Assembly: GCF_000786655.1 (NCBI RefSeq) | Contig: NZ_JROM01000022.1 | Coordinates: forward strand, 1 to 64,000 | Length of the DNA stretch: 64,000 nt | Source of the DNA: Kocuria marina | GTDB taxonomy: Bacteria; Actinomycetota; Actinomycetes; Actinomycetales; Micrococcaceae | Direction: 5' to 3' | Shown here: positions 7,838-16,499 of the stretch, one piece after another | Layout: every line of letters starts with the position of its first letter | How positions within the stretch are numbered: position 1 is the first letter of the stretch | The notes under the pieces: generated by a model | The model's input: the letters and a program-made list of their open reading frames with translations, nothing else | What the model was told of the DNA's origin: nothing | Database searches by the model: none | Made by a program: the position numbers and the translations under genes

Positions 7838-8698
7838 TCAGTAGCCCAGGTAGGTGAGCTGCGCGGCGATGGAACGCTCCGCGGCGCGACGCACCCCGGC
7901 GGGGACGTCCGCGTAGACGGCGTCCGTGATCGCCTCGACGCTCGCGTCGCGGCCGAGTCCGGCGACGATCTCCCGCACCTGATCCAGGCGTTCGAGCCGG
8001 TGCTCCGTGAGTTCCTCGCACACCTCCTGCAGCTCCGGCAGGGGTGCGCCGTGGGCGGGTAGCACCGTGGCGTCCGAGCGTTGCCCGAGCAGTTCGAGGG
8101 AGCGCAGATAGTCGCCCAGGGAACCGTCCGGGTGGTCGATCATGGTGGAACCGCGCCCCAGCACGGTGTCCCCGGTGATGACCGTCTCCGGCTCGTCGTG
8201 GGGCAACCGGAAGCACACGGAGTCGGAGGTGTGCCCGGGGGTGGCCAGCACGCGGATGCTCACGCCCGCGGCCAGGATGCAGTCGCCGTCCCGCAGGGGC
8301 TCGCCGCTGTCCCGGCAGAACTCGGGCAGGGCCGCACGCACGGGCGCACCGGTGATCTCGTGGAGTCGGTCGATGCCGTCCGTGTGATCCCCGTGGCGGT
8401 GCGTCACGAGGATCAGCACCACGGTCCCGGTCGCCGCGACCGCCTGCAGGTGCGCCTCGTCCAGGGGCCCGGGATCCACGACGACGACGTCCGGCCCGGG
8501 CCACTCGCCCCGGCCCTGCGCGGACGGGTGGTGGCCGTAGTTCGGGTGCTCCGGGCCGTCCCCCGGGGCGGAGAGGATCCACGTGTTGGTGCCGTCGAGG
8601 GTCATGGGCCCGGGATTGGGCGCGAGCACCACGCCGGCGCACGCGCTCACGCGGCGCAGGACACCTGGGGTGGCGTGCACGGGCTTGGGGTCGCTCAT
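7838..8698 (-). CDS. MBL-fold hydrolase, LACTB2/RNase-like
   Basis: A 286-residue metallo-beta-lactamase fold protein. The dinuclear zinc motif THRHGDHTDG lies at residues 99-108. The later ligand His is in LATPGHTSDS, the bridging Asp in VITGDTVLGRGS, and the last His in VLPAHGAPL. The C-terminal helical extension (HRLERLDQVREIV...) is the LACTB2-type winged-helix tail found in single-strand RNA endonucleases and related hydrolases. Its ATG overlaps the tgt stop by 4 nt, so the two are translationally coupled. Substrate remains open: RNA or a small thioester. Confidence 0.8.
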   Translation of the reverse strand: MSDPKPVHATPGVLRRVSACAGVVLAPNPGPMTLDGTNTWILSAPGDGPEHPNYGHHPSAQGRGEWPGPDVVVVDPGPLDEAHLQAVAATGTVVLILVTHRHGDHTDGIDRLHEITGAPVRAALPEFCRDSGEPLRDGDCILAAGVSIRVLATPGHTSDSVCFRLPHDEPETVITGDTVLGRGSTMIDHPDGSLGDYLRSLELLGQRSDATVLPAHGAPLPELQEVCEELTEHRLERLDQVREIVAGLGRDASVEAITDAVYADVPAGVRRAAERSIAAQLTYLGY

Positions 8699-10008
8699 CG
8701 CGGGCCTCCCGTTTCGGAAGGAACAGGGGAGGTCGACGGCGCGCCGTAGTACCTCGCCAGGAAATCGTCACGGTAGTCGAAGTACGTCCCCGCGTCGATG
8801 GCGTCCCGCGCGCCGGAGACGAGGTCCAGGATGAAGCGCTCGTTGTGGATGGACGCGAGTGTTGCGGCGTTGCGCTCCTTGGCCTTGAACAGGTGACGCA
8901 GGTACGCGCGGGTGTAGTGGGTGCACGTGTAGCACGGGCACGTGTCCGAGATGGGCGTGAAGTCGCGTTTGAAGCGGATGTTCGTGAGGTTGAACCGGCC
9001 ATCGGGGGAGTAGACGGCCGACGAGCGGGCCACGCGAGTGGGGGAGACACAGTCGAAGGTGTCCACGCCGTTGTCGATCGCCGTGAAGATGTCATCCGGT
9101 TCGGAGATGCCCAGCAGGTGCTTGGGGGTCTCTTCCGGCAGTTCCTCCGTGCACCACCGCACGATGGTCCCCAGCTGACGTTTCTCCAGGGCACCCCCGA
9201 TCCCGAACCCGTCGAAGCCCATCTCGGCCAGATCCCGGCAGGCCATACGCCGCAGGTCCTCGTACTGGGCGCCCTGGATCACCCCGAACAGCGCCTGGCA
9301 GGGTTTGTCCGCGCGGGCCTCGGTGAGCCTTCGGTGTTCGGCCACGCAGCGCAGGGCCCACTTGCGGGTGCGTTCCAGGGCGTCCTCCTGGTACTCGCGG
9401 GAATCGTGGAGTGTGGTCAGCTCGTCGAACGCGAACATGATGTCCGCGCCGATGTTGTGCTGCACCCGCATGGAGACCTCCGGGGTGAACCGGTGCAGGT
9501 CCCCGTTGAGGTAGGAACGGAACCACACGCCGTCGTCGTCCACGCGCGCCATGCGCTTGTGCCCGGGGGCGGGCTGCGCGCCCTCCGGGGACGGCGTGAG
9601 CGCGGACATGTCGATGACCTTGCCGAGCCCCGAACCCAGGGACATCACCTGGAACCCGCCCGAATCGGTGAACGTGGGGCCGGGCCAGTTCATGAAGGTG
9701 CCCAGCCCGCCGGCGGCGTCCAGGACGTCGTCGCCCGGCTCGAGGAACAGGTGGTACGCGTTGGCCAGCATCGCCTGGGCGCCCTCCGCCGCCATGGACT
9801 CCGGGAGCACGGCCTTCACGGCGGCCTGCGTGGCCACCGGGATGAACGCCGGGGTGCGGATGGGGCCGTGCGGCGTGGTGATGGTGCCCGTGCGGGCCTG
9901 GAACTGGCCGCCGTTGTCCCGGATGCGCTGCTGCGGAACGGGAGAATCACGCAGGCGCGTGTGGAGCCGGAAGGTGAACGGGGAGGGGGATTCGGTGCTG
10001 GACACCAC
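8695..10008 (-). CDS. tgt: tRNA-guanine transglycosylase (queuine-type Tgt)
   Basis: Exchanges guanine-34 for queuine/preQ1 in GUN-anticodon tRNAs. The nucleophile region TDSGGFQVMSLG, the second Asp in VIQGAQYEDLR, GFDGFGIGGALE, and the zinc site CPCYTCTHY with a downstream His are all present. Length (about 437) is normal plus a ~20-residue N-terminal extension. The start is uncertain. Both GTG codons at 10008/10005 lack a ribosome site but sit just after a TTGTCT...CACAAT promoter-like sequence, suggesting a leaderless message. A longer frame begins at 10083. It shares a 4-nt overlap with the MBL gene. Confidence 0.88.
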   Translation of the reverse strand: MVSSTESPSPFTFRLHTRLRDSPVPQQRIRDNGGQFQARTGTITTPHGPIRTPAFIPVATQAAVKAVLPESMAAEGAQAMLANAYHLFLEPGDDVLDAAGGLGTFMNWPGPTFTDSGGFQVMSLGSGLGKVIDMSALTPSPEGAQPAPGHKRMARVDDDGVWFRSYLNGDLHRFTPEVSMRVQHNIGADIMFAFDELTTLHDSREYQEDALERTRKWALRCVAEHRRLTEARADKPCQALFGVIQGAQYEDLRRMACRDLAEMGFDGFGIGGALEKRQLGTIVRWCTEELPEETPKHLLGISEPDDIFTAIDNGVDTFDCVSPTRVARSSAVYSPDGRFNLTNIRFKRDFTPISDTCPCYTCTHYTRAYLRHLFKAKERNAATLASIHNERFILDLVSGARDAIDAGTYFDYRDDFLARYYGAPSTSPVPSETGGPR

Positions 10009-10087
10009 ACCATTGTGCCGGTTGCGCGAAAGCGAGAGACAATGTGGTGTCCCCTCCACCCGATGCCGAAAGAACGAGCGCAATCCG

Positions 10088-10557
10088 GTGAGTCAGGTCA
10101 CAGAATTCTTCAGGGTCCCACCGTCCCAGCGCGACCACGTCCCGGCGGCTCGCATCGCCCTGTCCGTGGCCGTGCCCCTGTTGTTCCTGCTGGTCGTCGG
10201 GCGGACGGATCTGGCGATCTACGCGGCGTTCGGTGCCTTCACCTCCATCTACGCACGCAACGAGCCCATCCGTGCGCGGTTCAAGCACCAGACCCAGGCG
10301 GGGGTTCTCATCACGGCGTGCGTGATGCTCGGTGCGTTGCTGTCCAACCTGGGGGCGTCGGAACCGGTGGTGCCCGTCCCGGAGCATCACGGGCTGACCA
10401 CGGGACAGCTGCGGGCCCACGCCGGTCGGTTTTTCCTGGCCACGGGGCCGGCATCCTGGGCAGCCTCAGTGGGTTGTCCCACAGCTACTGGGCCATGGTT
10501 GCGGCGGACACCCAGGCGATCCCGCTCATGCGGCAAGCGGCCAACGGGGGCAAGTGA
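10088..10557 (+). pseudogene. FUSC-family membrane transporter remnant
   Basis: GTG at 10088 opens a frame with the FUSC/aromatic acid exporter start: ARIALSVAVPLLFLLVVGRTD, AIYAAFGAFTSIYARNEP and a second hydrophobic span ending near SNLGA. Around 10430-10460 the homology jumps to another frame, where ILGSLSGLSHSYWAMVAAD continues, and a stop follows at 10557. Normal family members exceed 330 residues; here only about 155 codons survive, with an internal deletion or frameshift and a missing C-terminal half. It probably once encoded an inner-membrane exporter. Confidence 0.7.
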
Positions 10558-10583
10558 CCCCCTCCGGGCAGGTCATCCGCCGT

Positions 10584-11126
10584 TCAGCGGCCCCAGCCCG
10601 CGTGGGCGATCGCCTGGCGGATGAGGTCCTCGCGCCCACCCTCGAACTCCTCCTGGACATCCGTGGACAGCGCCTCGTCCGGGGTCATCCACGACAACTG
10701 CAGCGCGTCCTGACGGGGCTCGCACTCACCGCGCACGGGGACGATGTAGCTCAGCGCCACCGCGTGCTGCCGGTCGTCGGTCAGCCCGGTCTCGGACGGG
10801 GACGGGAAGAACTCGGACACCGCGAACGGAACCGTGGTGGACGGCATCTGCGGCATGGCGAGCGGTCCCAGGTCCTTCTCGAGGTGACGCAGCAGCGCGG
10901 CGCGCACCGTCTCGCGGTACATCACGCGCCCCGAGACGAACGTGCGCACCATGCGGCCCTCGTCGTTGGGCGTGAGCAACAACCCGATCTCGGACAGGCA
11001 CCCGAGCGGGTCCAGGCGCACGGGGATGGCCTGCACGTACACGATCGGCAAGGACGCGCGGGCACGGTTGAGGTCGTCCTCGCTGAGCCAGCCAGGGTTG
11101 GGGTCCGGGGTGCGTACTGAACTCAT
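10584..11126 (-). CDS. NUDIX-like family protein (DUF4916)
   Basis: A 180-residue cytoplasmic protein found across actinobacteria. It begins with PGWLSEDDLNRARASLPIVYVQAIPVR, characteristic of the DUF4916 group assigned to NUDIX hydrolases. The C-terminus carries LQLSWMTPDEAL. The canonical Nudix box (GX5EX7REUXEEXGU) is degenerate: VRAALLRHLEKDLG replaces REAAxRELxEExG, so catalysis by the usual mechanism is doubtful. It convergently faces the FUSC remnant and may be co-transcribed with the GH76 gene (62-bp gap, minus strand). Confidence 0.7.
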   Translation of the reverse strand: MSSVRTPDPNPGWLSEDDLNRARASLPIVYVQAIPVRLDPLGCLSEIGLLLTPNDEGRMVRTFVSGRVMYRETVRAALLRHLEKDLGPLAMPQMPSTTVPFAVSEFFPSPSETGLTDDRQHAVALSYIVPVRGECEPRQDALQLSWMTPDEALSTDVQEEFEGGREDLIRQAIAHAGWGR

Positions 11127-11188
11127 GGTTCGTTTCTACCCTCGTGACGCCCCCGCGGGCCAGGAGCCCACGGCGTCAGCGGCCGAGT

Positions 11189-12367
11189 TCAGCGATCAGC
11201 CGAACGCGCGGCGGCTTCCAGCACGGTCCACGCCTGCACCTGCGTGCTGAGTTCCACCGGGGCGCCGACCCGCTGCGCCTGGTTCGCGTGCTGCGCCGGT
11301 TCGGGGGAGAACACCGCGACCGTCTCGCCCACCGTTCGCGCCGCGGCGGGCACCGTGAAGTCCTCGTCCGGGTCGAATTCCCGGCGCCCGTCCCACAGGG
11401 CGTCCGCGGTGTCGGTGACGAGCGCGCGGGCGGTGGTCCGAGCGTCGTCGTCCAGCAACGACGACGACGCCGCTTCGCCCAGGTAGCGCACCAGGATCCC
11501 CGTGAACAGCCCGGCGTCACCGCCGCCCTGACCGCGCAGGACGGGTGCACCGTGGGGGCCGGGGAGCGTGAACTCCCGGGCCGCGCCGTGGACGAGCCGT
11601 GCCGCCCGTTCGAGCCACAGCTCGCGCTCGACGGGGTCCTCGGTGAGCCCCGCGAGCTCGAGGGCCGCACCGAGGGCCGGGCCGCTGTTGTAGGTGTAGA
11701 CGTGCGGGTCCACGGACGTGATCTCCTCCCCGGAGCCCGCCGCGGCCATGCGGATGCCGTCCAGGAACACGCCGCGCTCGGCGTCGAAGAGGGTGTCGAA
11801 CAGCCACGTGAGCAGTGCGCGGGCCTCGGCGGTGCGGTGCATGCGCAGGAACGTCAGGGCCACCGGGGCGGTGGACGCCGTGTTCTTGTAGTCCCGCGTG
11901 GTGTTCCACCACGCACCGCCGCCCATGTTGTCGTCGCAACCGGAGGCGAGGCGCTTGGCCAGAGCGGCGCCGTCGTCCTGCACCGCGCGCGACGTGCGGC
12001 CCGTGGCGGCGACGTCCTCGTCCCGCAGGCGTCCGAGGGCGAGGGCCAACCAGGCCATGTCGTCGAAGAACACGTTGTTGGTCACCCGCCCGCCACTGTG
12101 CACGGCGATGCCCCGCAGCAACCGGTGCCCGCGGGAGCGGGCCAGCTCCGCGGTGTCCTGGTTGCCGGCCTGGTGCTCGCGGGCGGCGGCGTCCACGAAC
12201 GCGTCCAGCAGATGGGCTTGCCACCAGTAGTGCCACGGTCCCCGCCACGGGCGCGGGAACGCGACAGCCCCCAGGTACGTGCCCGGCACGCGCAACGCCC
12301 GCGAACCGAACAGGTGGTCCACGGAGTGCGCGGCCTTGGCGGCGCGGTGGGCGGGGGATTCGGACAT
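11189..12367 (-). CDS. Glycoside hydrolase family 76 protein
   Basis: A 392-residue (alpha/alpha)6-barrel enzyme. The adjacent catalytic Asp pair of GH76 is at residues 102-103 in NNVFFDDMAWLALAL. WWNTTRDYKNTASTAPVAL, DPHVYTYNSGPALGAALEL and FTGILVRYLGEA are further family landmarks. Characterised GH76 proteins are endo-alpha-1,6-mannanases. There is no signal peptide, so this one would act inside the cell or on imported oligosaccharides. One copy of the recurrent 11-mer (11463-11473) encodes AASSS in a loop. The 5' region contains hairpin repeat copy B. Confidence 0.82.
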   Translation of the reverse strand: MSESPAHRAAKAAHSVDHLFGSRALRVPGTYLGAVAFPRPWRGPWHYWWQAHLLDAFVDAAAREHQAGNQDTAELARSRGHRLLRGIAVHSGGRVTNNVFFDDMAWLALALGRLRDEDVAATGRTSRAVQDDGAALAKRLASGCDDNMGGGAWWNTTRDYKNTASTAPVALTFLRMHRTAEARALLTWLFDTLFDAERGVFLDGIRMAAAGSGEEITSVDPHVYTYNSGPALGAALELAGLTEDPVERELWLERAARLVHGAAREFTLPGPHGAPVLRGQGGGDAGLFTGILVRYLGEAASSSLLDDDARTTARALVTDTADALWDGRREFDPDEDFTVPAAARTVGETVAVFSPEPAQHANQAQRVGAPVELSTQVQAWTVLEAAARSADR

Positions 12368-12445
12368 CGCGGGGCTCCTGGGAGGACGGGTGGGGTGTGT
12401 GAGGAGTTTATCGCCCGGTGCTGCTGCGGCTCGCCCGGTGCCCCC

Positions 12446-12511
12446 GCTGCCTTTTCTGAGTTATCGCAGCTTTTCCCCGTGGTGGGGTGCTTTTACTCCA
12501 CTAGGAATTCG
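12446..12511. repeat. Dispersed hairpin repeat, copy B
   Basis: About 66 bp aligning end to end with 32177-32242. Both begin CTGC(T)TTTTCTGAGT, hold a variable middle, and end in GCTTTT(A/G)CTCCACTAGG followed by AATTCG. Only the right arm matches copy A perfectly. It lies in the 190-bp gap upstream of the GH76 gene. Confidence 0.6.
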
Positions 12512-12557
12512 CGTCGGGGCGTGCGCGGATCCCTGAGCACCTCCCCATACACTCGCG

Positions 12558-13137
12558 TCATGGGCCCCATCGATTCCCCGACATCTCGCTCTCACCAACG
12601 CCGCCTGCCCCGTTGGTTGGTGGTGCTGATGTCCCCTGGGTGTGGTCCTGGTTCTCAGCGTGGCCTCGGCCTGTCGCGGGCAAGGCCCGGACCAGGATGA
12701 GCGTGGGGCCCGGCCATTCGAGGTCCTCGTGCTCTTCCAGGGGAAGGAAACCCATCCTGGTGTAGAAGGCCCGGGTCTGGGCATAGGGGGCCGTTCTCGA
12801 AGGACGGCCCCACCGGGTGCACGGAGAGCAGCGTGCAGCCATCGGCGGACAGATCGTCCACCACCCGTTCCACGAGACGCCTGCCAATACCGGTCCCACG
12901 CACGTCCGGATGGACGGCCATGAGGTGGATCTCCGCGGATTCGGGGAAGTGGCGTCGGGTGAGAACGACTCCCACGGGCGCTCCGTCATCGAGGGCCATA
13001 AGACGTCCGTAGCTGTCATCCGCGGCGTCCGCGGCATAACCGTCGATGGCTTCGGGAATTCCGAACCACTCCGGGAGTGCCTCAAGGATCCGGTGCACGG
13101 CGTTGTCGTCGCGGTGTTCGATGATGTCGATGGCCAC
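12558..13137 (-). pseudogene. GNAT acetyltransferase with frameshift
   Basis: From ATG at 13137 the first frame encodes a clear GNAT domain: EWFGIPEAIDGYAAD, APVGVVLTRRHFP, then IHLMAVHPDVRGTGIGRRLV with the acetyl-CoA loop R/Q-x-x-G-x-G/A. After HPVGPSFEN, near 12793, the family pattern moves to the next frame (APYAQTRAFYTRMGFLPL, then WPGPTLILVRAL). The switch is at a GGCCCCC run where one extra base explains the shift. Read literally the protein is truncated. It could be a real pseudogene or a homopolymer sequencing error. Low-GC DNA begins just upstream. Confidence 0.7.
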
Positions 13138-13194
13138 CGGCCAAGCATGGCAGGATGGGCCACCGGCGAACCTCCCTGGGTTAGCTTCCGGAGG

Positions 13195-13448
13195 TTAGAC
13201 CGATACCAGCATCTGATTCCGGTTCTCATGGTAGGCGGCCTTCGCTCCTTCTGGTGTGGCGCAGTCCACGGCCTTGCGCAGACGCGCGTTGCCCCACACC
13301 GCACCCACTCCACCGTGACCAGCACGACCACTGAAACCGAGATGTAGGTAGCTGTCGAATAGATCAACTCGGTCTCGCGCCACCTCTTGAGCGCCTCGAC
13401 CATCGCATAACCGAGGGATTCACCCACCGTTCCTATTAAAGAAACCAT
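13195..13448 (-). pseudogene. Possible frameshifted small membrane protein
   Basis: Frame one reads MVSLIGTVGESLGYAMVEAL and then a hydrophobic span YISVSVVVLVTV. From about 13310 the neighbouring frame gives a plausible end, GAVWGNARLRKAVDC and ATPEGAKAAYHENRNQ, stopping at 13195. Joined, they make an ~80-residue single-span protein. This is inferred from composition only; I recognise no family. Confidence 0.3.
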
Positions 13449-13880
13449 TTCTTCGGACTGTACCCCACCATATTTTCGGATCCGCATCCGTTAGGCGTCT
13501 TTCCCGAAACCTAACGGATAGCACAATGCCAACACCGCCGCGATACGCGAACACCTTCGGGCGGCCCTGTGGCCCAACGCCATCCGCACCGCGTGGTCGC
13601 TAAAGCTTCGAGAGTACACACTGGACGTGATCCTGATTCTTCTTAGTTAGTGGCAGGATTGGAATCAAACCCAGGATGGTTGACCGTGGAGCCGGCCTCG
13701 CACCTGTTGCGGGTACCCGCTCGGAGAAATGGCTGATAGGGGCATGAAAAGTCGGATGTGCTCGGCCACCGCCGGCCGGCAGGGACGACCGTCGGGCCCG
13801 AGTGCTCGGCATGGCCCCAGTAAATGCACGAGGAGTAATCACTTGCGGGTGGAATAGGCGCGTGGTGCGCGAGCTCGTTT
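13449..13880. other. Gene-poor, lower-GC stretch
   Basis: About 430 bp with frequent stops in all frames and noticeably more A/T than the surroundings. Short open frames exist on both strands (for example 13643-14023, minus), but none has a ribosome site or recognisable motif. It looks like decayed accessory DNA adjoining the HEPN remnant. Confidence 0.5.
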
Positions 13881-14770
13881 ATGGCATCGACCCAGATCAC
13901 CCCACTTTGCCTGTTCATGTATCTGAGCGGATTGGAGGCCTGGGCGCAAGCTCCGATCGCGTCCCTGGAGAGCACTTCTGACCAAGCTGAGGAACGGTAG
14001 GAGTTCTTCTCCTTGCTGCGCATGAACCGGGCTGTGGTCGACCGGTACCGAGTGCGGATCGCCGGAGGGCCCGAGCGGCCGTTGGAGGTCGACGGCTGGA
14101 TGGTTGAAGATCCCCTAGACGATCAACGTCATGACGGCATGGCCGCTCGGAGGGGCGAGTCTGACGTCGAGCTCATTGCTGCCTGGCTGGAACGACGTCC
14201 AGAACTGGGGCGGGCTCCTGAACTGACAGCGAATGTTCTAGCTCGTGGCACGCATGGCGAACGGTTCGTGGACGCAGACTTCTCCACGATGGTCATGTCG
14301 CTGGAGGGGCTACACCGCACGCTTCACTCTGGGAAAACCGGTGCCCTGACAAAAGCTCAAGAAAAAAGGCCCGTCGCGCCATCGGGGACATCATCGCGAG
14401 GGTCAAGGATGAAGGGGAAATAGGCGATCTCCTAGCCTCCACCCTGAAGAATCGTGTCCTCAATAGCCAGTTGGGAGAACCCACACTTGAGCAGCGTATC
14501 CAGGACATCGTGGACGATGTACAGCCACTGGTGCCGACAATCTGTGGGACGGCTGCCGGGGCACACGACCTGTGGAAGAGAGAAGAGAAGAGTCTGCGGA
14601 ACAACTACGCCCATGGCCTGGAGAAGCAGACCCAGCTCAGGAAAAACCTTGTGCTTTCTACCTCGCTGACCGTCTTGGTGGCCTCCCGTTGCCTCGTGTA
14701 TGTCGGGTGCTCCCCGGAGAAGCTGGTGGAGTCGATCCCACTCACCGAGGGTGGAGGTAATTTGGTGCAC
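13881..14770 (+). pseudogene. ApeA-like HEPN-domain protein, broken
   Basis: Three segments of one protein can be followed. Frame one, from about 13881, meets an amber codon at 13998-14000 and resumes as EFFSLLRMNRAVVDRYRVRI, then VELIAAWLERRPELG and FSTMVMSLEGLHRTLHSG. At an A6 run (14362-14367) one base is missing and the frame continues as KARRAIGDIIARVKDEGEIG, PTLEQRIQDIVDDVQPLVP and KSLRNNYAHGLEK. RNNYAH fits the HEPN RNase R-x4-H motif. The layout (W..., S-L-E-x-x-H-R, long helices, RN-YAHG) is that of ApeA-type abortive-infection proteins. Two lesions and a missing N-terminal domain make it inactive. Confidence 0.55.
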
Positions 14771-14875
14771 TGGGGAAGAATACTGATGCCAGATTTCTAC
14801 GCCCCGAATGACCCGAGGGACGATCAACACACAACGGCCAAAGGTGACCCGATCCAGGGTGGTGAACCTGGGCCC

Positions 14876-15418
14876 TCAGCCCAGCGCCTCCCGCAGCACG
14901 GGTTCGCGGATCTGGTCCGCGAGCCACGGGCTGAACGCGAACGGGGCGCTCTCCACCGCGGCCACGAGGTCGTGCGGGGCGGCCCACGAGTACTCGGCGA
15001 CCTCGGACTCGGCGGGGTGGGGATCGTCGTCGGCGACGGCGATGAACACGGGGCAGAACTCGTTCTCCACGACGCCGGAGGCGTCCGTGGCCCGGTATCG
15101 GAACTCGGGCAGCACCACGGTGAGGTTGCGGATCTCCAGGCCGAGTTCCTGCTGGGCGCGGCGGGCGACGGCGTCCTCGAAGGACTCGTCCGGGCCCGGG
15201 TGGCCGCAGAAACTGTTGGACCACACGCCGGGCCACGTGCGCTTACCGAGCGCACGGCGGGTCACCAGGACCTGGCCGCGGGGGTTGAGCACGTGGCACG
15301 AGAACGCCAGGTGCAGGGGGGTGTCCTCGGTGTGAACCGTGGATTTCAGGGCCGTTCCGGTGGGTTGGTGCTGATCGTCCAGGAGCACCACGCGCTCCGG
15401 GCTGGTGTGCTCGCTCAC
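14876..15418 (-). CDS. idi: Isopentenyl-diphosphate delta-isomerase, type I
   Basis: Interconverts IPP and DMAPP for isoprenoid, carotenoid and menaquinone synthesis. The 180-residue NUDIX-fold protein has TWPGVWSNSFCGHPGPDESF with the active-site Cys, a Nudix-like helix AVARRAQQELGLEI, FRYRATDASGVVENEFCPVF with the second metal-site region, and YSWAAPHDLVAAV near the end. Length is normal for actinobacterial Idi. It is followed by the low-GC pseudogene patch. Its start is 62 bp from that of the divergent RluA gene. Confidence 0.92.
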   Translation of the reverse strand: MSEHTSPERVVLLDDQHQPTGTALKSTVHTEDTPLHLAFSCHVLNPRGQVLVTRRALGKRTWPGVWSNSFCGHPGPDESFEDAVARRAQQELGLEIRNLTVVLPEFRYRATDASGVVENEFCPVFIAVADDDPHPAESEVAEYSWAAPHDLVAAVESAPFAFSPWLADQIREPVLREALG

Positions 15419-15480
15419 GAGGCCGCCTCACGGTCATGTGTTAGGTTCCAGGCCATGGTAACCGCCGGATCGGACACGCA

Positions 15481-16479
15481 GTGAGACGACGCGTAAACCC
15501 TCCGCTACCCACGGTGCGCGGCGTGGGGCCCGCGCGGGTCCGGATGCCCGGCCCGGGTTCCCCGGACCCGGTCTTGCGGGCCCTGGACGGTCTCCCGACC
15601 ACGGCCGCGGACTACGTCCAGCAGCGTTTCCCGAACGACGCCGCGTGGTTCGCCCACGAGGTCGCCGCCGGTCGCGTCCGCGGGGACGACGGCGCCGTCG
15701 TCACCCCGGCCACCCCCTACGAAGCGGGGGCCTCGGTATGGTTCCACCGCCCGGTCCCGGACGACGACGCCGCGCCCATCATCCTCGACGTGCTGTACGA
15801 GGACGAGTGGATCCTGGCGGTGGACAAACCGCACGGGCTGTGCAGCACACCGAAGGGTGAGAACGTCCGCCGCTCCGTGGTCGTCGCCGCGCGCTGCCAG
15901 TTCCACGACGACGAGATCTCCGCACTGCATCGGCTGGACCGCTCCACGGGTGGGGTGCTGCTGCTGAGCAAACACGCGGCGGACCGCGGGGCGTTCCACC
16001 GCATGTTCCAGGAGCGCACGGTGACCAAGACCTATTGGGCCGTGGCCCGTGTCAACGATCGGGTGGGGGAGGAACCGGTCCGGGTGGAGTCCCGGATCCG
16101 CAAGATCCAGGGAGTCGTGCAAGCCTTCGAGGAACCGGGTGAGGTCAACGCCATCACGGACATCCGCCTGCTCGACCGCTTCACCGATGATGCGGGGCAG
16201 TGGGGCTGCTACGAGATCGCTCCGCTGACCGGGCGTACCCATCAGATCCGGGTGCACATGAACTCCCTGGGCCTACCGTTGCGCGGGGACAAGCTGTACC
16301 CGGTGCCGCGGGACGACTTCGACGTGGAGGACCCGGACAACCCCATGCAGTTGATCGCCCGCTCCCTGACCTTCACCCATCCCATGACGGGCAAGACGAC
16401 CACCGTGAACTCACGTCTGTCACCCAGCTCCCACGCGGCTCGTCGATCCGGGGCGTCCAGCGAACTCCCGGCGCACTGA
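15481..16479 (+). CDS. RluA-family pseudouridine synthase
   Basis: A 332-residue RNA pseudouridine synthase. The catalytic motif HRLDRSTGGVLLL lies at residues 150-162 with Asp153. The binding loop AVDKPHGLCSTPKG precedes it, and APLTGRTHQIRVHMNSLG with GDKLYP follow, as in RluA/RluC/RluD enzymes. The N-terminal 60 residues are short and not a clear S4 domain. The target (23S rRNA or tRNA) cannot be deduced. GTG at 15481 has no obvious ribosome site, so a later start is possible. The motif copy at 15763-15773 encodes DDDAA. Confidence 0.85.
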   Translation: MRRRVNPPLPTVRGVGPARVRMPGPGSPDPVLRALDGLPTTAADYVQQRFPNDAAWFAHEVAAGRVRGDDGAVVTPATPYEAGASVWFHRPVPDDDAAPIILDVLYEDEWILAVDKPHGLCSTPKGENVRRSVVVAARCQFHDDEISALHRLDRSTGGVLLLSKHAADRGAFHRMFQERTVTKTYWAVARVNDRVGEEPVRVESRIRKIQGVVQAFEEPGEVNAITDIRLLDRFTDDAGQWGCYEIAPLTGRTHQIRVHMNSLGLPLRGDKLYPVPRDDFDVEDPDNPMQLIARSLTFTHPMTGKTTTVNSRLSPSSHAARRSGASSELPAH

Positions 16480-16499
16480 CCTGCAAGGGCAAGGTTGAA

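Noticed and set aside
13650-13690. tRNA-like T-arm (GGTTTGATTCC on the minus strand)
   Set aside because: No acceptor, D-arm or anticodon arm can be built around it.
13643-14023. 126-codon minus-strand frame over the HEPN remnant
   Set aside because: It has no ribosome site or recognisable motif and overlaps the better-supported plus-strand remnant.
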